DNA from: Anaerolineae bacterium
GTDB lineage: Bacteria > Chloroflexota > Anaerolineae > Aggregatilineales > Phototrophicaceae
DNA length: 12,815 bases
NCBI GenBank assembly: GCA_028284565.1
Contig: JANQRM010000160.1
Coordinates: forward strand, 1-12,815
Reading direction: 5' to 3'
Made by a program: the position numbers and the translations under genes. The notes beneath the pieces are model-generated. The model was not told where the DNA came from. It searched no databases and worked only from the letters and a program-made list of their open reading frames with translations. Shown here piece after piece: positions 1-6,463 of the stretch (its first letter is position 1; each line of letters starts with the position of its first letter).

Positions 1-54
1 AACCCCAGCCGAACCTGTAGCTGGAGACTAAATTTTCCTTAGTTAGAGACTTAT

Positions 55-80
55 AGAGGCAGGTCAATGTGCCTGCCTCT
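55..80 (+). terminator. Intrinsic terminator of an upstream plus-strand gene
   Basis: A perfect 9-bp stem (AGAGGCAGG at 55-63, CCTGCCTCT at 72-80) encloses an 8-base loop. On the plus strand it is followed by the T-rich run TATATTTT, as in a rho-independent terminator. It lies just past the stop of the minus-strand anti-sigma gene, so it may also slow transcription arriving from that side, although the minus-strand tail is not T-rich. The gene it serves on the plus strand is outside the window. Confidence 0.7.
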
Positions 81-99
81 TATATTTTGGTTAACTTCC

Positions 100-1836
100 C
101 TATCGTATTTCAACGACTCCGGTTGTGATGGACAGGTTGATTATCACTTGTGATTCGGCTGAATCGAAGTTAGGGGATTGCCAGACATTATCGCCCGCTT
201 GTTCATAATCACGCGGGAGTTCCAACTGCCCCATTCCTTGAATATTGACATTCACACGGACACCGAGCGCATTATCCATCGTCAAGGTGAGGAAGCCCGA
301 TGCGATGGTGCTTGTGATTTCGCCTGTTGCACCTGCACCGACACTAATATCCGCATTGCCTGATGCAACATGGAATCGTGTATCACCCATAATCGCGTCA
401 TCTGGGAAGGTAAAATCGAGATTGCCCGAAGTCACATCGACAAAGGTATCAATCGCATTGGTTGTCGTGGGATAAATGACATCCAAGTTGCCAGTAATCA
501 CCTCGAAGTCACCCGATACCAGCGTGAGGTCGCTTAGGTCGGCATCGACATTCCCCGTTGTCACCACAATCTGCGTCGTCAGCGGAATATCAGGATTTAA
601 AAACACATTCATATCGGTCACGGTGAAGCCGTTGCAATTTGGATTCTGGAGGAACTGAATGGTCTTTTCCAAATCTCCTGTCACATCAAAAACATACGAG
701 CCAATATAATCCAACTCACCTTCAATCAAGGAGTCGGATGGGCTGTTCAAGCTCATGATGTCGGCATTGCTAAAGGGCGCGTAGAAGAGGAAGGTGGCTT
801 GTTCGGCATTGCCCACATCTGCTTGTAGGCTATCCGTCTGCAGACCGTCTAAGATATCGCCTTCACATTCGGGTAACTCTGGCAGAATGATTTCGCTACC
901 TTCACTGTCATTACCCCCATCAAGTATCGGCAAACCTAAGCCCAAATCCGCCAAGCTGAAGTTGATGAGTGTCCCAAAGTCCAACTCCAGCGTCCCCAAA
1001 AGTGGGAACTCTTCTACCAGTGAGGCAAAAATTGCGTCCTCGTCGATCATGAGTGTTGTCTCTGCAATCTGTGATTCGCGGAAGTTCACTATCATCATTA
1101 CGGCAAATTCAAGCGTATCGGGCAACCGAATGGCATCATGGTCAATATTCACGGGTAGTGGATAGGTCACTGCAATACTTGCCGTTATTGTATCTCCATC
1201 CACACTCGTTTCATTGACTGCAAACGATACCTCTGGCAATTGACTGTGGAAGGTCTGTAACAATAGACGATAACTCTCATTGCCTTCAATCACTAGCTCA
1301 TCTGCGCGGAATATGTGGTCATCTGTGATGAGTTCACTCAAAGCATCAGGATTATCGGCATTCCAGATGTCATCAACATAACGCGATAGAATTTCGAGCC
1401 GTTCATTTTCTTCGATTTGTAGGGCAACAATGGGTGTGAGAGCCGTTTCTGGTGGAGTGGGTTGGCGCAATAAAAATATGCCAAACAGCACGGTGATGAC
1501 GACTGCCGCCACCAACGTCATGGGGATACGATACGATTTCTGTTCTGATTGTTTCTCATCTATGGGGAAAGGAAGCGTTTTTGTCATAGTTGTCATTGGT
1601 TGAACCTCAATTTGTGGGGCGCGGTGGTTGTGATTCTGACTGTGCGTCGATGGCATGGAGTCCATCAATGTCGGCTTGGCTTCATCGAGCCATGCTTGGT
1701 CGAGTTCGGCAATCATCTGGTCGAGGATGGGGTCGGTTTCAGCCATCGTCAAAATCGCTTGGATGCCATCCAAATCGCCCTGTGCTAACAGCTGACTATA
1801 GCGATAGAGCAATTTCTCACGATCATGATGCGTCAT
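100..1836 (-). CDS. Membrane-anchored anti-sigma-like protein with SnoaL-like and SGN-repeat exterior
   Basis: This is probably the regulator of the ECF sigma factor encoded directly upstream; its ATG overlaps the sigma stop codon (ATGA), a sign of translational coupling. Residues 1-104 are predicted cytoplasmic and begin with a helical stretch (about 5-52) that would bind the sigma factor. It lacks the Cys/His zinc motif of classical zf-HC2 anti-sigma factors. One membrane segment lies at about 105-124. The outside part has a region at about 145-265 resembling a SnoaL/NTF2-like fold. It ends with a domain (about 325-578) carrying repeated Thr/Ser-Gly-Asn turns (TTGNV, VSGDF, ITGNL, TSGNL, ASGNA), as in DUF4097-type beta-helical adhesin-like domains. 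Anti-sigma function is inferred from gene order and topology. The ligand sensed is unknown. Confidence 0.8.
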   Translation of the reverse strand: MTHHDREKLLYRYSQLLAQGDLDGIQAILTMAETDPILDQMIAELDQAWLDEAKPTLMDSMPSTHSQNHNHRAPQIEVQPMTTMTKTLPFPIDEKQSEQKSYRIPMTLVAAVVITVLFGIFLLRQPTPPETALTPIVALQIEENERLEILSRYVDDIWNADNPDALSELITDDHIFRADELVIEGNESYRLLLQTFHSQLPEVSFAVNETSVDGDTITASIAVTYPLPVNIDHDAIRLPDTLEFAVMMIVNFRESQIAETTLMIDEDAIFASLVEEFPLLGTLELDFGTLINFSLADLGLGLPILDGGNDSEGSEIILPELPECEGDILDGLQTDSLQADVGNAEQATFLFYAPFSNADIMSLNSPSDSLIEGELDYIGSYVFDVTGDLEKTIQFLQNPNCNGFTVTDMNVFLNPDIPLTTQIVVTTGNVDADLSDLTLVSGDFEVITGNLDVIYPTTTNAIDTFVDVTSGNLDFTFPDDAIMGDTRFHVASGNADISVGAGATGEITSTIASGFLTLTMDNALGVRVNVNIQGMGQLELPRDYEQAGDNVWQSPNFDSAESQVIINLSITTGVVEIR

Positions 1837-2408
1837 GATGATTCAACTCCATGTGCCAGCCGTAGCCGATGTAGGGCGCGATGCAGACGAACCCGTGCTG
1901 TCCCTGATGAGACCCCCAGCGCATCCGCTAGTGCCTCCCCTTTCAAGCCATGCACGATTGCCAGCCGAAGTAAGTACTGATCACTATCCGACACACCCGC
2001 CAGCAAGCGCGAGACTTCTTGCTCACTTTCAAGCTCGCTTTCGACAAAGGTTTCAGATAGCTTCGCTACACGGTCAAAGAGGTCATCTTCACCTTGTATC
2101 ATCTGCGAATCCCCCAGCAAGTCGTGGATGAGGGGTTCGCGTTGGGTGCGTTTGGTACGGTCAGCCTTGCGCCGTTTGATGATATTCAGCGCGATACCAA
2201 TTAACCAAGGACGCGGTTGACGCAAGGGGTCAAAGCGGTCAGCGTTCTTCAAGGCTTCTAAGACGGTTTCGTTTAACACATCCATCGCCATCGGGAAGGC
2301 ATGCTCACCCATCGCCAGACCACTCCGCAAGACGTACAGCTCGACGGAACGCAACAAGGTTTGGAACTCCGTTTCGATATAGTGACGCAATGGTGCTAGT
2401 GGATTCAC
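1833..2408 (-). CDS. ECF-family RNA polymerase sigma factor
   Basis: This 191-residue protein has the size and layout of group IV (ECF) sigma factors. Region 2 covers about 15-85 and includes a helix rich in Trp, Ile, Arg and Lys (PRPWLIGIALNIIKRRK, 65-81) corresponding to the -10-binding region 2.3/2.4. A linker follows at about 85-130. Region 4 lies at about 135-185, with a helix-turn-helix (LKGEALADALGVSSGTARVRLHRALHRL region) that would read the -35 element. The chosen start is GTG at 2408. No ATG exists in frame between it and the upstream stop, and the ribosome binding site is weak. It would direct transcription of an envelope or stress regulon, held inactive by the overlapping membrane protein. 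The exact ECF group cannot be named from the sequence alone. Confidence 0.9.
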   Translation of the reverse strand: MNPLAPLRHYIETEFQTLLRSVELYVLRSGLAMGEHAFPMAMDVLNETVLEALKNADRFDPLRQPRPWLIGIALNIIKRRKADRTKRTQREPLIHDLLGDSQMIQGEDDLFDRVAKLSETFVESELESEQEVSRLLAGVSDSDQYLLRLAIVHGLKGEALADALGVSSGTARVRLHRALHRLRLAHGVESS

Positions 2409-2456
2409 AACCCGCGCTTTCGGACAAGATATTGAGAGTCTCTCTATGATTTATCC

Positions 2457-2485
2457 AATTTAAGGGGTGTTATTGTTACAAGCAA
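2457..2485 (-). promoter_or_regulatory. Possible promoter of the sigma/anti-sigma operon
   Basis: In the 86-bp gap upstream of the sigma gene, the minus strand reads TTGCTT (2485-2480), a 17-base spacer, then TAAATT (2462-2457). This is a fair match to a housekeeping promoter, with four of six consensus bases in each box. The match is weak, and an autoregulated ECF promoter could lie in the same gap. Confidence 0.3.
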
Positions 2486-2494
2486 ATGGAAATA

Positions 2495-3715
2495 CTAATT
2501 ATTCGCCACAAAAGATTGATTAGCATCACCAACTCGCGCCAAGCCAATGAGTAAGACAATTGGACCAGCCATTAGCAACCACATCGCCACATTCAACCCA
2601 GCTGTCTCTGCGACAATCCCAAGCATAATCGGGAACATCGCGCCCAATAGTCCCGCCGCATTCCCAATAATCAGCACCGCCCCACTCTGCTCACCCAATT
2701 CATCATAGAGTTTGCTTTGTAAGATGGCATACCAACCCGCATTGAACAAGCCAATCACCCCTAATAACACCAACTTCAATACCCAAACATCCACCAACAG
2801 AAACAAGGGATAGAGTATCAACTCCATCACCACGCTCACGCTCAGATAGGACAAGCCACTCACGCGCTCTAATAAGGGAATCAGTAGGAAATCGCCCAGC
2901 AAACCGACACCCGTCCAGACCGCAATTGCAAAGGTCGCTTCAGTTGGCGATACACCGACTACATCGACAAGATACAACGCCAGCAAGGAGAACATCACAT
3001 CCAAGAGCAAATCGCTAAATTGAAGTAGAATCAACCAATGCCACACAGTTTTCCGCTTCAATAATGCCCATGCAATCCGAATATTCTCCCGCACACTCCC
3101 CGCTTCGGCTTCATCCTCATCATCTCCAGACCGTAGCGCATTCTGGCTCGGCAGAAACATCACGACGATGGCAAATACAATCACTAAGCTCCCAACCAGC
3201 AAGAAGAACACCCGCCAACTTGCGCCAGAGCCAATCAACAAAGCGAACACAATGGGACCTGCCACCACTGCCATTGAGCCACTAAACGTCCACAATGCCA
3301 TGCTGTTCTCACGTCGTTCTGGGTTGTTGTCCATCAACGCCGCCTGAGCAATCCCCACAAAGCTCCCCGATGCTGGAAAGATAATGATGATTGCCAGCAT
3401 CAACACATCATAGGACGGAGCCAGCCCGTACAAAACGAAGCCAGTCCCTAGCACCAGCCCACCCACTACCATAATGGGTCGGCGTTTATTTGTATCGGCA
3501 AATAGCCCAATAACCGGCTCCAAGCCAATCGAAATTAGGGTCGGTATCGTCGTAAGCAAGCCAATCTGCACGTAGGTCAAATCAAAGGTATCCCGGATGA
3601 GGGACCATGCCGCCTCCGATGCACTAAAGGCAAACTCATCCAAAAATTCGATGACCAGCATTACAAACACAAATACTGTCAGTCGCCGCACTGGGCGCAC
3701 TTTAGAAGAGGTCAT
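2495..3715 (-). CDS. MFS family transporter
   Basis: This 406-residue, very hydrophobic protein has about 12 predicted membrane helices, the usual size of a major facilitator superfamily carrier. The diagnostic loop between helices 2 and 3 is present (GLFADTNKRRP, 70-80, with Asp74 and the Arg78/Arg79 pair). The central cytoplasmic loop is short and strongly acidic (GDDEDEAEAG, 197-206). It starts with ATG at 3715, with AAAGGA seven bases upstream. The gene points away from the DUF1152 gene, with which it shares a 277-bp promoter region. It stops 86 bp upstream of the sigma factor gene. Substrate and direction cannot be read from the sequence; drug or metabolite efflux is the commonest role for such proteins. 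Confidence 0.88.
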   Translation of the reverse strand: MTSSKVRPVRRLTVFVFVMLVIEFLDEFAFSASEAAWSLIRDTFDLTYVQIGLLTTIPTLISIGLEPVIGLFADTNKRRPIMVVGGLVLGTGFVLYGLAPSYDVLMLAIIIIFPASGSFVGIAQAALMDNNPERRENSMALWTFSGSMAVVAGPIVFALLIGSGASWRVFFLLVGSLVIVFAIVVMFLPSQNALRSGDDEDEAEAGSVRENIRIAWALLKRKTVWHWLILLQFSDLLLDVMFSLLALYLVDVVGVSPTEATFAIAVWTGVGLLGDFLLIPLLERVSGLSYLSVSVVMELILYPLFLLVDVWVLKLVLLGVIGLFNAGWYAILQSKLYDELGEQSGAVLIIGNAAGLLGAMFPIMLGIVAETAGLNVAMWLLMAGPIVLLIGLARVGDANQSFVANN

Positions 3716-3720
3716 TCAGC

Positions 3721-3737
3721 TATCCTTTCAGGGGATA
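3721..3737 (-). promoter_or_regulatory. MFS ribosome binding site within a small dyad
   Basis: On the minus strand AAAGGA (3728-3723) lies seven bases before the MFS start codon and fixes the start at 3715. The same bases sit in a short dyad, TATCC at 3721-3725 and GGATA at 3733-3737, which could fold over the binding site. I cannot tell whether this has a regulatory role. Confidence 0.55.
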
Positions 3738-3946
3738 AATAGAGTTGGGAGATAGTAACGCAAAAAGCCCACAGCCAAATCGGATGCAGGTAATCACCCC
3801 AATATGCAATTGTCAAAGGTTTAAATTAACAGCTACCGCGACAGCGAATCATGAGGGTATCCACTTTTGTATCAATCACCCCTATCGTAACAAAAACATA
3901 GTTTTTACGCAATCAGCCATTCAGCCTATTTACACCTGCTACCGAA

Positions 3947-3964
3947 TTCCAATAGCCTATGGAA
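3947..3964 (+). promoter_or_regulatory. Operator-like dyad upstream of the DUF1152 gene
   Basis: TTCCA at 3947-3951 and TGGAA at 3960-3964 form an inverted repeat with an 8-base centre that itself contains ATAG and CTAT. The dyad ends 28 bp before the DUF1152 start, close to where a promoter would lie. It is nested inside a wider inverted repeat, ACACCT (3932-3937) and AGGTGT (3964-3969). Position and symmetry suggest a repressor site, but no regulator is encoded beside it. Confidence 0.3.
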
Positions 3965-3978
3965 GGTGTCAATATAAC

Positions 3979-3984
3979 AAGGGG
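3979..3984 (+). promoter_or_regulatory. Ribosome binding site of the DUF1152 gene
   Basis: AAGGGG lies eight bases before the ATG at 3993. It supports that start over the longer overlapping reading frame in the upstream gap, which has no comparable site. Confidence 0.55.
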
Positions 3985-3992
3985 CGCGGCAT

Positions 3993-4946
3993 ATGAATCT
4001 CAATCTACCTATCATCGACAAACTCTCGAAATGTGACAATGTCCTCATCGCAGGCATGGGTGGTGGTTATGATGTCTTTTGTGGCTTACCTATTTACTTT
4101 GAACTTGAACGACTTGGCAAGTCCGTACATCTCGCCAGTTTCAGCTTCTCCGATATTGTTGGATTAGATGAAACTGACGAAACCTTGTCCGACACCTTAG
4201 TCGGTGTGACAGCTGACATCGAAGGTGTCTTTGACTATTTTCCTGAGCTGTACCTTGCACAATGGTTTGACTATCATGGCGAAGATGTCACTATTTGGTG
4301 CTTTGAGAAAACAGGTGCGCGCCCACTCATCAAGAACTATCAAATATTGGTTGATGAATTGGGAATTGATGCGATCATTCTGGTCGATGGCGGTGTCGAT
4401 AGCCTGATGCGAGGAGATGAAACCCGCACAGGTACCATCTTCGAGGATTCACTTTCATTGCTTGCAGTCAGCCAACTTCAAAACATGAAAATTCGTATGA
4501 CAGCTTGTCTGGGCTTAGGGGTCGAACATGAACTTGACACTGCTTATGTCTTTGACAATATCGCTTATCTTGCCAAACAGGATGCCTTGCTTGGAGTCTG
4601 TGCCTTAACCAAACAAATGCCAGCCTATCAACGGTTTGAAGAAGCAGTGCATTATGTGTTCGATCAACAACCCGTCTATCCAAGCGTTATCTGTTCGTCG
4701 GTCATCTCTGCCACACGCGGACATTACGGTGATTTCCATCTCACCAAGCGAACACATGGAAGCGAATTACATATCTCGCCTCTCATGTCACAATATTGGT
4801 TCTTCGATTTAGAAACTGTCGCAAAAAATAATCTTCTGTTGTCGAGCCTAAAACTAACTTACGAGGTTGACGATGCTTGGCAAGCGATGACCAAAGCCCG
4901 CGCCCAACTTGAACATCGTCCGATCCCACCAGACCCACTACGCTAA
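3993..4946 (+). CDS. DUF1152 family protein of unknown function
   Basis: The 317-residue protein matches what I know of the DUF1152 family. A glycine-rich nucleotide-binding-like loop sits near the N-terminus (IAGMGGGYDVFCGLP, 19-33), after a beta strand. A central motif with acidic residues follows (DGGVDSLMRGDE, 132-143), then a conserved EDSLSL stretch at 151-156. The C-terminal part has a region ending in the aromatic motif YWFFDL (268-273). No signal peptide or membrane helix is visible, so it is probably cytosolic. The biochemical role of this family is not established. The glycine-rich loop hints at binding of a nucleotide or dinucleotide, but that is inference. It is a single-gene unit, divergent from the MFS gene and convergent with the TIM-barrel gene 39 bp downstream. 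Confidence 0.82.
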   Translation: MNLNLPIIDKLSKCDNVLIAGMGGGYDVFCGLPIYFELERLGKSVHLASFSFSDIVGLDETDETLSDTLVGVTADIEGVFDYFPELYLAQWFDYHGEDVTIWCFEKTGARPLIKNYQILVDELGIDAIILVDGGVDSLMRGDETRTGTIFEDSLSLLAVSQLQNMKIRMTACLGLGVEHELDTAYVFDNIAYLAKQDALLGVCALTKQMPAYQRFEEAVHYVFDQQPVYPSVICSSVISATRGHYGDFHLTKRTHGSELHISPLMSQYWFFDLETVAKNNLLLSSLKLTYEVDDAWQAMTKARAQLEHRPIPPDPLR

Positions 4947-4985
4947 CATCCATTTAGAGACGAATACAAAATCCATTTTATTCAC

Positions 4986-5855
4986 TTATAACTTGTTTTT
5001 CATCTGTTCCACTAAATTCACCTGCTGATGAATATCATCACCAGACAACCCATACACCTCCACCACCATCGGCACATGGTTAAACTCAGACAATAGCCCC
5101 ATAAACCATGATGTCTCACTTACTTTCTGATTGCTATCACGCACCCCATCATTGTCACTCAAATGCAAACACCGCATTGCTGATTTCACCTGACGCAACC
5201 CCACTATCGCATCAAACCCGCACGTCTCCGCACTCACGTTCCAATGTCCCACATCCAACAGAATCCCCACATTCCCGTCATCAATATCAGCCATAAAGCG
5301 CAACAATTCATCTGGTGTACTCATCAACACATTCGGCACAGCCTTACCATCTGCCGTCCGCACATTGTTCTCTAATAACAGCCCCACCGCACGCTGTTTG
5401 GCATATTGATTTAACGCTCGCACACTTCGCAAAAATATCGTATACGCTTGCTCATAATTGGATTTGCTCTCCTTCGCCAACGCCTCTTGACGTTCTGGCT
5501 TGCCCAAATCCTCTGTTTGTAATTCCAACACAAAGCCACTATGCACACTATAAAATGGCACATTCAATGCCTTACACAGGTCGATATTTCGCCTGCACAT
5601 CGCCAAACTTTGTTGAATTGTCTGTGTATCTGATGACGCTAAGTTGAGAACAAATGGCTGTTCTGGTGGTGGAAAATAATTATGCACCAGAAAATTGAAG
5701 TCATCTTTCATATCCCGAACCACATCCAAAAAATTCGGTTGATACATCATCCCCGAACTCAGTTCCAGATGTTGTATGTCAAACTCCTTCGCAAGACGAA
5801 ATAACTCGTCAATGGATGTTGTCCGAAATGCACCTGACGACACATAGACACTCAT
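4986..5855 (-). CDS. TIM-barrel sugar phosphate isomerase/epimerase-like protein
   Basis: The protein has the hallmarks of the xylose isomerase-like/AP endonuclease family 2 TIM barrel. Likely divalent-metal or catalytic residues follow in order (numbered from the ATG at 5855): His58 (LVHNYFPPP), His105 (SVHSGF), Glu162 (LLLENN), Asp201 and His204 (LLDVGHW), His231 (CLHLSDND) and Glu266 (VVEVYG). At 289 residues it has the normal family length. I chose the ATG at 5855, which overlaps the stop of the upstream acetyltransferase gene as ATGA; a GTG two codons earlier is the alternative. Members isomerise or epimerise sugars or sugar phosphates. The substrate here is unknown. Coupling to an acetyltransferase and the NeuB operon nearby suggest amino-sugar or surface-glycan metabolism, but this is inference. 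Confidence 0.82.
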   Translation of the reverse strand: MSVYVSSGAFRTTSIDELFRLAKEFDIQHLELSSGMMYQPNFLDVVRDMKDDFNFLVHNYFPPPEQPFVLNLASSDTQTIQQSLAMCRRNIDLCKALNVPFYSVHSGFVLELQTEDLGKPERQEALAKESKSNYEQAYTIFLRSVRALNQYAKQRAVGLLLENNVRTADGKAVPNVLMSTPDELLRFMADIDDGNVGILLDVGHWNVSAETCGFDAIVGLRQVKSAMRCLHLSDNDGVRDSNQKVSETSWFMGLLSEFNHVPMVVEVYGLSGDDIHQQVNLVEQMKNKL

Positions 5856-6313
5856 CGCCACCGCTTTTCCATGATGAGATTATCATTCTTAGCATCCACG
5901 CCTATCTGCACAAAGCCATTCGCTTCATACATCGTTTTAGCATGTTGATTCTCAGGATGCACCTTCAACATCATCGCTGATACAGCATTCGTCCTGCACC
6001 AACTCATGCAATAGCGCAATGCTAATGTACCTAATCCCAACTTTGCATGACGCTGTGCAATATAGACTCCAAATGACGGACGCTCATAGCCTGCATCAAA
6101 ACCCCGCAACATGCAAAATCCCGCCAGTTCATTCCTGACGAACAGCCCCCAATAGCCATCTTGCTTGGCTTCTCGCAAAATCACCTTCAACGCTTCAGTT
6201 GATGAATCCGCAAATGGCACAAAATAACGGCTGTATTCTGCGTTATCTGAGTGTAACAATCGGGAAAACACGTCGGCATCAGCTGGTCTCAATTGCCGAA
6301 TCATCAAATCCAT
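5852..6313 (-). CDS. GNAT family N-acetyltransferase
   Basis: This protein of about 153 residues has the size and motifs of a single-domain GCN5-related acetyltransferase. The acetyl-CoA pyrophosphate loop is present (RHAKLGLGTLAL, about 88-99), although the usual first Gln/Arg of the QxxGxG signature is Ala. The C-terminal motif VHPENQHAKTMYEANGF (about 118-134), with its Asn, Ala, Tyr and Gly-Phe, is typical. The start is uncertain: GTG at 6316, ATG at 6313 and ATG at 6304 are all in frame, and none has a strong ribosome binding site. The 6304 start would give MIRQLRPAD, a common beginning for this family. It is co-transcribed with the TIM-barrel gene. An amine on a sugar is a plausible acceptor given that partner, but protein or small-molecule substrates are equally possible. 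Confidence 0.85.
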   Translation of the reverse strand: MDLMIRQLRPADADVFSRLLHSDNAEYSRYFVPFADSSTEALKVILREAKQDGYWGLFVRNELAGFCMLRGFDAGYERPSFGVYIAQRHAKLGLGTLALRYCMSWCRTNAVSAMMLKVHPENQHAKTMYEANGFVQIGVDAKNDNLIMEKRWR

Positions 6314-6345
6314 CACGCCAAAATTACCTATACAACATAGTCAAA

Positions 6346-6367
6346 AGGTCACATAACAGTGTGACCT
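6346..6367 (-). terminator. Hairpin with T run, likely terminator of the monooxygenase gene
   Basis: AGGTCACA (6346-6353) and TGTGACCT (6360-6367) form a perfect 8-bp stem with a 6-base loop. On the minus strand the stem runs directly into TTTT, so it can end transcription coming from the monooxygenase gene about 100 bp upstream. It also lies only about 30 bp before the acetyltransferase start, so an operator for that operon is an alternative reading of the same symmetry. Confidence 0.5.
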
Positions 6368-6385
6368 ATCATAAGTTTATCATAT

Positions 6386-6406
6386 TCGGATTGGCTTAAA
6401 ATCCGA
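6386..6406 (-). repeat. Second hairpin downstream of the monooxygenase gene
   Basis: TCGGATT (6386-6392) and AATCCGA (6400-6406) make a perfect 7-bp stem around a 7-base loop. It sits between the monooxygenase stop and the T-run hairpin. It has no clear T tract, so it may protect the transcript end or simply add to termination. Confidence 0.4.
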
Positions 6407-6463
6407 CACCTACTCGCCTGCAACCCCTTCATCCCGAAAGTTAAGCGATTCGGTGAGTAGACT

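Noticed and set aside
3892..3906. AAAAAC-ATA-GTTTTT hairpin in the MFS/DUF1152 gap as a terminator
   Set aside because: The 6-bp stem is almost all A/T, the loop is only three bases, and no gene ends upstream of it on either strand.
3745..3996. An 83-codon plus-strand open frame filling the MFS/DUF1152 promoter gap
   Set aside because: It has no ribosome binding site, an unusual composition with many Cys, Ile and Asn, no recognisable domain, and it overlaps the well-supported start of the DUF1152 gene.
5315..5647. A 110-codon plus-strand open frame antisense to the TIM-barrel gene
   Set aside because: Its composition, rich in His, Pro, Ser and Cys, is what the complement of the real gene gives. 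It has no domain and no start signals.
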